Below, piece after piece: positions 25,665 to 33,941 of a stretch of 64,000 nucleotides of DNA. Position 1 is the stretch's first letter; each line of letters starts with the position of its first letter. A program made the translations under genes and the position numbers. Source of the stretch: Flavobacteriales bacterium (lineage in GTDB: Bacteria > Bacteroidota > Bacteroidia > Flavobacteriales_F > PHOS-HE28); the NCBI GenBank assembly GCA_016703005.1, contig JADJCX010000010.1:62001-126000 (forward strand), read 5' to 3'. The notes beneath the pieces were generated by a model. The model made no database searches and was not told the DNA's origin. It was given only the letters and a program-made list of their open reading frames with translations.

Positions 25665-26649
25665 TGCCCTGCTGGCGTTGGGTCCGTTCGGCTAGTTGGA
25701 GCATGGTCTCGTTCCGCATCCCGTAGACTGCTTTCAACTTGGAAAAATGTTGAAGCAGTTTTCGGAGTACGGCCAAATTTTCGGTTTGACGCACTCCGAA
25801 GTTGTGTGGATGCCACCACAGATGAAAGACACCGCCGGTAGTGGCAGCATGTGTCATGCTCTTCCTCATGCGCTGAAGCCGCAATGGGTCGAGCAGGCGC
25901 AGTGCGGGAGAGTACGGCCGCAGGAAACGACTTGCGGGAACGTTTACCATTGAGCCGGAAGAGTTGTTCACCTGCGGTGTGTGATGTCCCGTGATGTTGA
26001 TGTAATGATCGGCCAGCCGTACTGCACGCCGCAGCAATGTCAACTCGCTCCCGGGTACAGGTCGGTGCACCCAGTGCGCCTCGTTGCCTCGGTAACAGAT
26101 GATCCCGTGTTTCCGACATACGGCGAGGTATGCCTCGCTGAACTGGTTGCGCGGGAATACGATGCTCTTCAACGAGATGCCGGACGTGCGTGCGATGGAA
26201 ACCGCTGCGGCCAGATCCGCATCGAATTCATCAACGCTCTGTCCGGGCTCCAGGCAGTAGTAGTGCGAGAAGGTGTGCGTGCCGATCTCGTGTTGCGGAT
26301 AGCGTTTCAGTACCTCGATCAATGCAGGGGCGAAGTGGTAAGGGTCATCGGTCTCGTCCTTCCCCACCTGCTTGAAATGACCATTGAAAGGGGAGAGGTG
26401 TGCATCGGTGTAAAGCGGCTCTCTTGCCGGTGACGCCGATTTCATCTCCTCCTTGTCCCGCGCGAAGAGCAGACCCACGGTGGCGAATGTGGCGGCAATG
26501 TCGAACTCCTCGAAGAGCTCAAGTGTCGCCGGTAAAGCGGTCCGCACCCCAAGAATATTCGGCCCGTAGTCGTCGATCGTCCTATGGTCCCGCACGCCCC
26601 ACATCAACTCGAAGTCGATGGAAATGACGCGCGTACCGGGAGTGTTCAC
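25657..26649 (-). CDS. Polysaccharide deacetylase family protein
   Basis: 330 residues with a NodB-type deacetylase barrel. Motif 1 contains SIDFELMWG (the metal-binding aspartate), motif 2 is HEIGTHTFSH (the two histidines), and the later histidine is in FHLWWHPHNFG. No signal peptide is seen, so it appears cytoplasmic, matching the soluble formyltransferase encoded just downstream. A reasonable guess is deacetylation of a nucleotide- or lipid-linked N-acetyl sugar. The substrate is not shown by the sequence. Confidence 0.85.
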   Translation of the reverse strand: MNTPGTRVISIDFELMWGVRDHRTIDDYGPNILGVRTALPATLELFEEFDIAATFATVGLLFARDKEEMKSASPAREPLYTDAHLSPFNGHFKQVGKDETDDPYHFAPALIEVLKRYPQHEIGTHTFSHYYCLEPGQSVDEFDADLAAAVSIARTSGISLKSIVFPRNQFSEAYLAVCRKHGIICYRGNEAHWVHRPVPGSELTLLRRAVRLADHYINITGHHTPQVNNSSGSMVNVPASRFLRPYSPALRLLDPLRLQRMRKSMTHAATTGGVFHLWWHPHNFGVRQTENLAVLRKLLQHFSKLKAVYGMRNETMLQLAERTQRQQGNG

Positions 26650-26671
26650 GTGCTGATATTGAGCGCCGCGC

Positions 26672-26679
26672 CGAAAGTA
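26672..26679 (-). promoter_or_regulatory. -7 promoter box (TACTTTCG) of the deacetylase-formyltransferase operon
   Basis: TACTTTCG on the minus strand, 22 bases before the start at 26649. The divergent miaE gene has its own candidate box (TACATCTTTG) at 26715-26724, 13 bases before its ATG. Confidence 0.5.
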
Positions 26680-26737
26680 GCGCGGGCCTCAGGCTGCCAG
26701 CGTCGTGGAGGACGTACATCTTTGCCGCCCATTCCAC

Positions 26738-27319
26738 ATGCTCAACCTGCAATTGCCGACCGATCCGCGATGGGTGCAACTCGTCGAAAGCGACCTGCAT
26801 CAGGTTATGGTGGATCATGCGTGGTGCGAACACAAGGCGGCCAGCAATGCCATGTCCATTATTGTGCGTTTTCCTGAGCACACCACCATGGTGCAGGAAT
26901 TGACGCGCATCGCCCGCGAGGAAATGGAACATTTTGCCATGGTGGTGGAGCGTATTGAAGCGCGTGGATGGCAGCTATCGCCGGAACGGAAAGACAACTA
27001 TGTCAACGACCTGCTCACGTTCGTGCGCAAGGATGGAGCTCGTGAGGAACGCTTGGTTGACCGATTGCTCTTCAGTGCGATGATCGAAGCCAGAAGCTGC
27101 GAACGCTTCAAGCTTTTGAGTGAGAAAGCCAGCGATCCCGAACTCCGTGGATTTTACCGCGACTTGATGGAAAGTGAAGCGGGTCATTATGCCACCTTCA
27201 TCGGTCATGCGCGCAGTGTTGCGCCGCGCATGGATGTCGATGCCCGCTGGCGCGAGTTCTTGGCGTTCGAGGCGAAAGTGATCGCCGGCTATGGCCGTAA
27301 CCCTACGATCCATGGCTGA
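26738..27319 (+). CDS. miaE: tRNA-(ms2io6A) hydroxylase, MiaE family
   Basis: 193 residues from the ATG at 26738 (MLNLQLPTDPRWV). A ferritin-like di-iron hydroxylase: the ligands lie in DHAWCEHKAA, REEMEHFAMV, MIEARSCERF and ESEAGHYATF. MiaE hydroxylates the isopentenyl side chain of ms2i6A-37 in tRNAs. Length fits the family. The first frame codon at 26705 is a GTG that would add 11 residues unlike the family. The end overlaps cinA by eight bases. Confidence 0.9.
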   Translation: MLNLQLPTDPRWVQLVESDLHQVMVDHAWCEHKAASNAMSIIVRFPEHTTMVQELTRIAREEMEHFAMVVERIEARGWQLSPERKDNYVNDLLTFVRKDGAREERLVDRLLFSAMIEARSCERFKLLSEKASDPELRGFYRDLMESEAGHYATFIGHARSVAPRMDVDARWREFLAFEAKVIAGYGRNPTIHG

Positions 27320-28583
27320 AAAAACTGAGGTCACAGCTGAGATCATCAGCATCGGCGATGAACTGCTTATCGGGCAGACCATCAATACCAACGCTGCGTG
27401 GCTTGGTGAGCAACTTGGCCTGATCGGTATCCGCCCGGTGCGTACACGCGTGATCGGCGATGACAAAGTCGTGATCATGGAAGCGTTGCGCACCTGCGTT
27501 GCCGATGTGGTGCTGATCACCGGCGGCCTCGGCCCTACCAAGGACGATATCACCAAACACACTTTGTGCGAGTTTTTCAGTGTTGGGTTGAAGCGCGACC
27601 AACAGGTGGAACGACATATCGAAGCACTGTTCGCCAGTATGGGCCGCGATCCGAAGACCCTGCAGGAGGTGAACCGCGCGCAGGCGGATCTGCCGGAGAA
27701 TTGCACGCCGGTGCCGAACTCACGCGGTACGGCCAGCGGCATGTGGTTCGAGCACAACGGTCGCATCATGCTCAGTATGCCCGGGGTGCCCTATGAAATG
27801 AAGGGTATCATGACCGAATTCGCGCTGGCCATGTTACGCGACCACTTCAAACCCCCGGTCATCGTTCACCGTACCATTCTCACGGCCGGGCTCGGTGAAA
27901 GCCTTTTGGCCGAGCGCATCGCTGCTTGGGAGGATGGCTTGGGTCCACATGCCATCAAATTGGCCTACCTGCCTTCCCCTGGTGTGGTGAAACTTCGGCT
28001 TAGCACCTATGCCAATACCGATGCGCAAGCAGCAAAGGCGCTAGTAGACCGGAAAGCCGATATGCTTTACAAGCAGATCCCAGAACTGATCTTCGGGGAA
28101 GGGGAGCAGACGTTGGAGCAGGTGGTCGGGCAGCAATTGAAAACCCGGAACCAGACCTTGGCGCTGGCCGAGAGTTGTACGGGCGGCTTTCTGAGCCATC
28201 TGATCACCTCCGTCCCAGGCAGCTCGGCCTATTACATCGGTGGGGTGGTGAGTTATGCCAATGCCGTGAAGATGGAGGAACTCGGTATACCAAGCGATAT
28301 GCTCGATATGAACGGTGCCGTCAGTCAGCCTGTGGCCGAACGGATGGCGCAGGGGGTACGCACCGCGTTGCGCAGCGACTGGGCCATTGCCACCACCGGT
28401 ATCGCCGGACCCGACGGGGGCACGCCGGACAAGCCCGTAGGAACGGTTTGGGTGGCGGTTGCCGGACCCAACGGAGTGGTATCGCGCTTGGGGAATTTCC
28501 CGGGTACGCGGGACCTCGTGATCGAACGCGCCGCCATGAGCGGATTGAACATGCTCCGGAAGCAACTGGCCTGGGCGCATTGA
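27312..28583 (+). CDS. cinA: CinA family protein (NMN deamidase)
   Basis: 423 residues from the ATG at 27312 (MAEKTEVTAEI). The N-terminal MoCF/CinA domain begins EIISIGDELLIGQTINTNA and has LITGGLGPTKDD. The C-terminal PncC-type domain has LAESCTGGFLSH and TTGIAGPDGGTPDKPVG. The full-length family recycles NMN made by NAD-dependent ligase and hydrolyses ADP-ribose. Both domains are complete. It overlaps the end of miaE by eight bases. Confidence 0.93.
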   Translation: MAEKTEVTAEIISIGDELLIGQTINTNAAWLGEQLGLIGIRPVRTRVIGDDKVVIMEALRTCVADVVLITGGLGPTKDDITKHTLCEFFSVGLKRDQQVERHIEALFASMGRDPKTLQEVNRAQADLPENCTPVPNSRGTASGMWFEHNGRIMLSMPGVPYEMKGIMTEFALAMLRDHFKPPVIVHRTILTAGLGESLLAERIAAWEDGLGPHAIKLAYLPSPGVVKLRLSTYANTDAQAAKALVDRKADMLYKQIPELIFGEGEQTLEQVVGQQLKTRNQTLALAESCTGGFLSHLITSVPGSSAYYIGGVVSYANAVKMEELGIPSDMLDMNGAVSQPVAERMAQGVRTALRSDWAIATTGIAGPDGGTPDKPVGTVWVAVAGPNGVVSRLGNFPGTRDLVIERAAMSGLNMLRKQLAWAH

Positions 28584-28613
28584 GCGACTTGTCCAAGGGT
28601 TTTGGCCAACCAG

Positions 28614-28643
28614 TTTGCCAAGACCCAACTTCTCTTACTTTCG
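28614..28643 (+). promoter_or_regulatory. Promoter of the rpmB-rpmG-DUF4295 operon
   Basis: The best promoter match in the window. TTTG at 28614-28617 (-33 element), 18 bases, then TACTTTCG at 28636-28643 (-7 element), ending 19 bases before the rpmB ATG. This fits the Bacteroidota TTTG / TAnnTTTG pattern at the known spacing. Confidence 0.65.
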
Positions 28644-28662
28644 CCGCCCAATTCGACGAGCC

Positions 28663-28899
28663 ATGAGCAAAGTGTGCCAGATCACCGGCAAGCATGTGAT
28701 CACCGGGAACAAGGTGAGCCACTCCAACATCAAGACCCGCCGCACTTGGGCCCCGAACCTGCAGGACCGCCGGTTCTGGAACGAGGAGGAGAAGAGCTGG
28801 GTGAACCTGCGTGTCAGCACCAATGGTCTTCGCACCATTACCAAGATCGGCTTGCCCGAGGCCTTGAAACGCGCCCGTGCTAAGGGCTTCTTGAAATAA
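28663..28899 (+). CDS. rpmB: 50S ribosomal protein L28 (bL28)
   Basis: 78 residues from the ATG at 28663: MSKVCQITGKHVITGNKVSHS, then KTRRTWAPNLQDRRFW and ITTKIGLPEAL-type ending, all typical of L28. Starts further upstream are not supported because the promoter box lies at 28636. It is followed by rpmG with 22 bp between, the usual Bacteroidota order. Confidence 0.97.
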   Translation: MSKVCQITGKHVITGNKVSHSNIKTRRTWAPNLQDRRFWNEEEKSWVNLRVSTNGLRTITKIGLPEALKRARAKGFLK

Positions 28900-28921
28900 A
28901 CCACTAGAACATCCCTGAGCC

Positions 28922-29104
28922 ATGGCCAAGAAGGGCAACCGCGTGCAAGTGATCCTGGAGTGTACCGAGCATAAGAACTCGGGCCAGGCTGGAACGAGCC
29001 GTTACATCACCACCAAGAACCGCAAGAACACCACCGAGCGCATGGAGTTGAAGAAATACAACCCCATCCTTCGCAAGATGACCGTTCACAAAGAGATCAA
29101 GTAA
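28922..29104 (+). CDS. rpmG: 50S ribosomal protein L33 (bL33)
   Basis: 60 residues: MAKKGNRVQVILECTEH, then SRYITTKNRKNTTERMELKKYNP. The four zinc cysteines of C+ type L33 are absent; only one cysteine (LEC) is seen, so this is the zinc-free form. It is followed by DUF4295 with a three-base gap. Confidence 0.96.
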   Translation: MAKKGNRVQVILECTEHKNSGQAGTSRYITTKNRKNTTERMELKKYNPILRKMTVHKEIK

Positions 29105-29107
29105 GCC

Positions 29108-29263
29108 ATGGCAAAGAAGACCGTTGCAACCCTGAAGAAGGCGGACGCCAAGGTGTTCGTTAAAGTGATCCGCATGGTACGGAACGAGAAAACCGGTGGC
29201 TACCAGTTCCACGAGCAGATCATGGCCGGCGAAGAAGTCGATAAGGCTATCGCGAAGAAGTGA
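29108..29263 (+). CDS. DUF4295 small protein of the ribosomal-protein operon
   Basis: 51 residues (MAKKTVATLKKADAKVFVKV, then RNEKTGGYQFHEQIM and GEEVDKAIAKK). This short basic protein is found in Bacteroidota directly after rpmG and before ftsY, exactly as here, and belongs to DUF4295. It is presumed ribosome-associated from context, as its role is not established. It starts three bases after the rpmG stop and ends before a strong terminator. Confidence 0.9.
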   Translation: MAKKTVATLKKADAKVFVKVIRMVRNEKTGGYQFHEQIMAGEEVDKAIAKK

Positions 29264-29284
29264 TCTTCACACACCTCATTGGCG

Positions 29285-29312
29285 AAAAGGCCCCGACCCG
29301 TCGGGGCCTTTT
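29285..29312 (+). terminator. Rho-independent terminator after the L28-L33 operon
   Basis: AAAAGGCCCCGA and TCGGGGCCTTTT form a perfect 12-bp stem around CCCG; the stem itself supplies the T-run. It separates the ribosomal operon from ftsY, which starts 14 bp later. Confidence 0.85.
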
Positions 29313-29325
29313 CGGGCATTAGGCC

Positions 29326-30282
29326 ATGGCATTGTTCGGTCTTTTCAAGAAGGAACCCTTGGACGTCGAGGGCAAAAAGGTCCTTGACAAGGGGCTCGAG
29401 CGCTCGCGCACCGGCTTCTTCGCCAAGCTGAAGCTCGCCGTTGCAGGCAAGAGCAGTGTTGACGACGATGTACTCGATGAACTCGAGGGCATCCTGGTAC
29501 AGAGCGATGTTGGTGTGGACACCACATTGCGCATCATCAAGCGCATTCAGGCGCGCGTGGCCCGCGACAAGTACGTTGGTACCGATCAGCTCAATAGCCT
29601 CCTGCGTGAGGAGATCGCTGCGCTGATGCGCGATCCGGAAGGTCCGGGCTTCAACCTCCCCAAGAGCGACCAGCCCCACGTGATCATGGTGGTGGGGGTG
29701 AATGGTGTTGGCAAGACCACTACCATCGGCAAGCTGGCCCATGCCTACAAGAAGGCAGGGCAAAGCGTGCTGCTAGGCGCAGCCGATACGTTCCGGGCAG
29801 CAGCCGTGGATCAACTGCGCATTTGGAGCGAACGAGTGGGCGTGCCCATTGTCCAACAAGGCATGGGGGCCGACCCCGCCGCTGTGGCCTTCGATAGCGT
29901 AGAGAGCGCGAAAGCGAAGGGTACGAACGTGGTCATCATCGATACTGCCGGTCGCCTCCACAACAAAGTGAACCTGATGGCCGAACTCACCAAAGTGCGC
30001 AGCGTCATGCAAAAGGTGGTTCCCGGCGCACCGCACGAGGTACTGTTGGTCTTGGATGCTTCAACAGGCCAGAATGCATTCGAACAGGCCAAGGCGTTCA
30101 CCGCGGCCACGAACGTCACCGGATTGGTGCTGACGAAGTTGGACGGTACGGCCAAGGGGGGCGTCGCTATCGGGATCAGCGAGCAGTTCCAGGTGCCGAT
30201 AAAGTACTTGGGTGTTGGGGAGGGCATCGAACACCTTCAGGTGTTCGATAAGAACGCCTTCACGGAGGCGTTATTCAAGTAG
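29326..30282 (+). CDS. ftsY: Signal recognition particle receptor FtsY
   Basis: 318 residues. The N domain helices (residues about 20-105) precede the SRP-type GTPase: P-loop GVNGVGKTT near residue 125, the DTFRAAAVDQL motif, DTAGRLHNK, and TKLDGTAKGGV near the end. FtsY docks ribosome-SRP complexes at the membrane. It lacks the acidic N-terminal A domain of E. coli FtsY, as usual in this phylum. A terminator lies 14 bp before the start, so some readthrough or a promoter inside that hairpin region is needed. Confidence 0.96.
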   Translation: MALFGLFKKEPLDVEGKKVLDKGLERSRTGFFAKLKLAVAGKSSVDDDVLDELEGILVQSDVGVDTTLRIIKRIQARVARDKYVGTDQLNSLLREEIAALMRDPEGPGFNLPKSDQPHVIMVVGVNGVGKTTTIGKLAHAYKKAGQSVLLGAADTFRAAAVDQLRIWSERVGVPIVQQGMGADPAAVAFDSVESAKAKGTNVVIIDTAGRLHNKVNLMAELTKVRSVMQKVVPGAPHEVLLVLDASTGQNAFEQAKAFTAATNVTGLVLTKLDGTAKGGVAIGISEQFQVPIKYLGVGEGIEHLQVFDKNAFTEALFK

Positions 30283-30303
30283 ATCTGAACCGGTAACTGG
30301 TGA

Positions 30304-30714
30304 TCAGCTGGCCATGCGTTCGCCGGGACGCTGGTCTACGGGAACGCGTTCCACTTCGAACTGGGCACCCAGCAGGTCCATGTACATCTCGGCCGATTCG
30401 ATCATGAACTCGTCGTCCTCTTCCACGCACCAACGGATAACCGCTTTGGGTCCTATGGCACCGTTCTCCACGATGCGTTTGAGCAAGAGGAAGATCGCCT
30501 TGAGCGAAGTGGAGTTGAAGTAGGAAAGCTGGAATCTGAACAGTTGTCCATCTGCCATGTGCGGCAAGTTGGCATCCAGCCAATCGTAAACCGGTTGATA
30601 GAATTCTGTCGCATTCTCCGGCACGGAGATCCCGGTCATCTCGAATCGGCCAGCTTGCGGCTCGAACCAGATGGAGGGCGTATTACGCGTCGGTGGAAGG
30701 ATCAGCGAGGTCAT
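30304..30714 (-). CDS. SiaC-like regulatory phosphoprotein (DUF1987)
   Basis: 136 residues of the DUF1987/SiaC family. The core reads LPPTRNTPSIWFEP near the start and SYFNSTSLKAIFLLL in the middle. In Pseudomonas SiaC a threonine at position 68 is phosphorylated by SiaB; here the matching stretch NSTS puts T69 in that place. Unphosphorylated SiaC binds the diguanylate cyclase SiaD. The partner kinase gene lies 12 bp upstream on the same strand, but no cyclase or SiaA phosphatase gene is in this window. Confidence 0.82.
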   Translation of the reverse strand: MTSLILPPTRNTPSIWFEPQAGRFEMTGISVPENATEFYQPVYDWLDANLPHMADGQLFRFQLSYFNSTSLKAIFLLLKRIVENGAIGPKAVIRWCVEEDDEFMIESAEMYMDLLGAQFEVERVPVDQRPGERMAS

Positions 30715-30726
30715 GATCGACAGGGT

Positions 30727-31209
30727 TCAGCTCAATGGGGCAGCAACACGGCTGGTGCATACGAATTCACCGGCTTCTGTAACGTGGCAGCTCGCCTCCA
30801 GTTTGCTGCCGGTCTTCTTCGCGATCTGCAGCATGCCGAGACCTGCACCGCCTTTCGCACCGAATTGTTCATTCGTCAGTTGCGCGCGGAACGCGGCAGT
30901 GACCTGCTCTGGCGACATGGCATTGATGTCCTTTACGGTCTGTATAAGGCGCTCGGCGTCTTCACGGGCGGCGCGGTTGCGGATCAGTACCACAAGGTCA
31001 TTGCCTTCTATGCGCCATTCAAAAGACACTTCACCCGCACTGTTATAGCGCTGGGCGTTGTCCAATAGCTCGAGGGCAATTCCGCATAGCTTCTTCAGGT
31101 CGTTTCGTTGGCCAAGGTTGGCGAGGCTTACAACCTTCAGAAGGTCCAGCAGTTGAATGCGGACCTCCGAACTGAGTTGGCCTTCGTATTGGACGATGTT
31201 GTGTGTCAT
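30727..31209 (-). CDS. SiaB-like protein kinase
   Basis: 160 residues from the ATG at 31209 (MTHNIVQYEGQLSSE). A small GHKL-fold kinase: the N-box is in ALELLDNAQRYNS and the glycine-rich lid in KGGAGLGMLQIA, as in the SiaB family. It should phosphorylate the SiaC-like protein encoded directly downstream. The reading frame extends upstream to 31596, but that part overlaps rimO and lacks family similarity. Confidence 0.82.
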   Translation of the reverse strand: MTHNIVQYEGQLSSEVRIQLLDLLKVVSLANLGQRNDLKKLCGIALELLDNAQRYNSAGEVSFEWRIEGNDLVVLIRNRAAREDAERLIQTVKDINAMSPEQVTAAFRAQLTNEQFGAKGGAGLGMLQIAKKTGSKLEASCHVTEAGEFVCTSRVAAPLS

Positions 31210-31281
31210 TGGAGCGGGCGTTGTAACGGAGCTCGGTCGAAAGAGGTTACCGGCCCCGGGATACGTTCCTTTGTGGCCCGC

Positions 31282-32598
31282 ATGAAAGCCAAGACCCTCA
31301 AGCCCACCAAAGTCAATGTCGTTACCCTGGGCTGTTCCAAGAACACCTTCGATAGCGAGGTGATGATGGCCCAGCTCAAGGCCAACGGCATCAGCGTGGA
31401 GCACGAGAGCGAGAGCGGCGAGCACAACGTGGTGGTGATCAACACCTGCGGCTTCATCGAGAATGCCAAGCAGGAGAGCATCGATACCATTCTCAGTTAC
31501 GCCAAGGCCAAGGATCAGGGCTTGGTGGAGAAGGTCTATGTAACGGGTTGCCTCAGCCAGCGGTACGGCGATGACCTGAAAGCCGGGATCCCTCAAGTGG
31601 ACGCTTGGTTCGGCACGCGCGACCTGCCGCGATTACTCAAAACCCTCAAAGCCGACTACAAGCACGAACTGGTAGGGGAGCGGTTGCTCACAACCCCGGT
31701 GCACTATGCCTATTTCAAGATCAGCGAAGGCTGCGATCGCAAATGCTCGTTCTGTGCCATACCACTAATGCGCGGTAAGCATGTGAGCACCCCGATGGAG
31801 CAGTTGGTGCTCAACGCCAAGAAGCTGGCGGCTGGGGGCACCAAAGAGCTGATCCTGATCGCTCAGGACCTTACCTACTACGGGCTCGACATCTACAAGA
31901 AGCGCAACCTCAGCGAGCTGCTCTCCCGGTTGAGCGATGTGGAGGGCATCGAGTGGATACGCTTGCACTACGCCTTCCCGAGCGGTTTCCCCATGGAAGT
32001 GCTGGATGTGATCCGCGAACGCAAGAACATCTGCAACTACCTCGACATGCCCTTGCAGCACGGCAGCACCAACATGCTCACGCGTATGCGCCGGGGCATT
32101 ACACAGGAGAAGACCGAACGCTTGGTCTCCGATATCCGCGATCGTGTGCCGGGCATTGCCATCCGCACCACATTGATCGCCGGCTTCCCGGGCGAAACAC
32201 AGGAAGACCATGAAGATGGCCTGCGCTGGATCGAACGCATGCGCTTCGACCGGCTCGGCTGCTTCTCTTATAGCCACGAAGAGGATACCCACGCCTTCAC
32301 CATGGAGGACGATGTGCCCTTCGAGGTGAAGCAGCAGCGCGCCAACGAGATGATGGAACTGCAAGGCGGCATCAGCTTCGATCTCAACCAAGCCAAGATC
32401 GGCAGCACCTTCCGCGTGCTCGTGGACAAGGCCGAAGGCGGTTTCTACCACGCCCGCACCGAGCACGATTCACCCGAGGTGGACAACGATGTGCTCATCC
32501 CCACGTCCGCCGGGCACCTGCGCATCGGGGATTTCGCCGAGGTGAAGATCACCGCAGCAAGGGAGCATGAGTTGGAGGCTGAAATTGCCTCCGAGTAG
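31282..32598 (+). CDS. rimO: Ribosomal protein S12 methylthiotransferase RimO
   Basis: 438 residues from the ATG at 31282 (MKAKTLKPTKVNVVTLGCSKN). The N-terminal MTTase domain holds three cluster cysteines (GCSKN, NTCGFI, VTGCLSQRY). The radical SAM motif is EGCDRKCSFC near residue 150. A TRAM domain ends the protein. RimO adds a methylthio group to an aspartate of S12. The family marker LGCSKN distinguishes it from MiaB. A TACGTTCC sequence 12 bases before the ATG may be its -7 box. It converges on the next gene with four bases between. Confidence 0.94.
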   Translation: MKAKTLKPTKVNVVTLGCSKNTFDSEVMMAQLKANGISVEHESESGEHNVVVINTCGFIENAKQESIDTILSYAKAKDQGLVEKVYVTGCLSQRYGDDLKAGIPQVDAWFGTRDLPRLLKTLKADYKHELVGERLLTTPVHYAYFKISEGCDRKCSFCAIPLMRGKHVSTPMEQLVLNAKKLAAGGTKELILIAQDLTYYGLDIYKKRNLSELLSRLSDVEGIEWIRLHYAFPSGFPMEVLDVIRERKNICNYLDMPLQHGSTNMLTRMRRGITQEKTERLVSDIRDRVPGIAIRTTLIAGFPGETQEDHEDGLRWIERMRFDRLGCFSYSHEEDTHAFTMEDDVPFEVKQQRANEMMELQGGISFDLNQAKIGSTFRVLVDKAEGGFYHARTEHDSPEVDNDVLIPTSAGHLRIGDFAEVKITAAREHELEAEIASE

Positions 32599-32602
32599 AC
32601 GG

Positions 32603-33010
32603 TTACCAGCCAAACTCCTCAACCGTCCTCAAGAATTCCGGTGTCAACGGATATCCCGAATAGGATGGTATCACCCCTGGCCATTTGCAGAAGGGACAGC
32701 GCGCACGTGCATGTGAACTGTCTACCTCGGTCAAAGACCAACTGGTGATTGAATCAGAAGGGAAAATCCGATAGCATCGCACGCATCCGCAACTGTCGCT
32801 CGCGAGGACGAGCGCTTTGTTGTTCCTGGTGGATCGACCAGCAGCATTCGCAAGGCTATCCATTAGGGATAGCGGCAGTTCCTTACAGATGGTGCTGGAG
32901 CTTGGATGAACGATCTCCACTTTTCGGATACGATCATCACCACAAGCAATCAGGACACACAACGACAGCGATGCAATCCACCAACCAAATCGCGCCATTA
33001 AGTTGCACAT
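32603..33010 (-). CDS. Cys-rich lipoprotein of unknown function
   Basis: 135 residues from 33010 (MCNLMARFG) or 131 from the next ATG at 32998. A lipoprotein signal (WWIASLSLCVLIAC) ends in the lipobox LIAC. The mature part carries further cysteines in SDSCGCVRCYRIFP and RARCPFCKWPG; the spaced pairs look like a metal site. It ends SGYPLTPEFLRTVEEFGW. I do not recognise a family. It is probably the last gene of the operon that starts at 35044, 35 bp after the TPR gene. Confidence 0.6.
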   Translation of the reverse strand: MCNLMARFGWWIASLSLCVLIACGDDRIRKVEIVHPSSSTICKELPLSLMDSLANAAGRSTRNNKALVLASDSCGCVRCYRIFPSDSITSWSLTEVDSSHARARCPFCKWPGVIPSYSGYPLTPEFLRTVEEFGW

Positions 33011-33045
33011 GACACGGAGTTCACCCAAGCCCAGCCCTAAGAACC

Positions 33046-33918
33046 TCAGAACTCGATCACGCTCTTCTTCCGTCCCTTCTTGGGCTTCTTCGGGATCTTG
33101 TCGGCGTCGGTGAGGCAATAGTTCTTCTGGATGAAGACTGCCTCTTTGTCGCCTCTGCTCGCGCTAACGCTCCAATCTTCGCAAGCCTTCTCTTTGTTCT
33201 TGAGGTTGTAGTAGCAGTCGCCCCGGTAGTAGTAGGCTTCGGCCGCGCCCGTGTCGGAGCGCGCGATCACATCGTCCAGCTTCGTTATCGACTGTTCCCA
33301 TTCCTCTTGGTCGTACAGCAGCATGGCCAAGGCCATGGTCCCGCCCGGTATGTCCTGCTTCATGGCCAACGCGGCTTCCACCTCCAACAAGCCTTCTTCC
33401 GTGCGTTGTTCTTCGCCCTTGATCACCCCGCTCAGGAATAGCGCATCGGCCATTTGCGGGTTCAGCTTCATCGCACGCTGTGCATCGCGCAGGGAGCCGG
33501 TGTTATCGCCCGCCATGTACTTCGCGCAGGCACGGTTGTACAGTATGTCCGCGTCGTCGGGGGTCAGCTCAATGGCCTTGTCCAGATCGGTCATTGCCCC
33601 GTTGTTGTTGCCCAAGCTGATGCGCGCCGCGCTGCGGCTCACATAGGCCCTCGCGTCCGTCTTGTCCAACTTGATGGCTTGCGAATAGTCCTCGAGTGAG
33701 GCTTTCGGGTCCTTCAGTTTCTGCTTGCAATCGCCACGCAGCTTGTAGGCCTTTGCCAGCTCGGGGTCCGCGATCACGGCGCTGTCCGCATAGGCACTTG
33801 CCGTTTTCCAATCGTCCTTGGCATACGCCGCTTGGGCGTTCAGCAGGTGGTCTTGCGCGTTGCCTTGGCCCATGGCCAAAAGGGGTGCGCAGAAGATGAG
33901 CAGGAGTGGGTTCCGCAT
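33046..33918 (-). CDS. Periplasmic TPR-repeat protein
   Basis: 290 residues from the ATG at 33918, which begins a signal peptide (MRNPLLLIFCAPLLAMGQG). About seven tetratricopeptide repeats follow, such as AYAKDDWKTASAYADSAV, AIKLDKTDARAYVSRSAAR and AIELTPDDADILYNRACAKY. The end is lysine-rich (KIPKKPKKGRKKSVIEF), which is unusual for a periplasmic protein. It probably acts as a scaffold. It lies 24 bp after the ABM gene on the same strand. Confidence 0.8.
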   Translation of the reverse strand: MRNPLLLIFCAPLLAMGQGNAQDHLLNAQAAYAKDDWKTASAYADSAVIADPELAKAYKLRGDCKQKLKDPKASLEDYSQAIKLDKTDARAYVSRSAARISLGNNNGAMTDLDKAIELTPDDADILYNRACAKYMAGDNTGSLRDAQRAMKLNPQMADALFLSGVIKGEEQRTEEGLLEVEAALAMKQDIPGGTMALAMLLYDQEEWEQSITKLDDVIARSDTGAAEAYYYRGDCYYNLKNKEKACEDWSVSASRGDKEAVFIQKNYCLTDADKIPKKPKKGRKKSVIEF

Positions 33919-33941
33919 GTGGTGCACAAAGATGGTGTCGT

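Noticed and set aside
28614..29263. Ribosomal-leader type regulation of rpmB-rpmG
   Set aside because: The 19 bases between promoter box and start leave no room for a structured leader.
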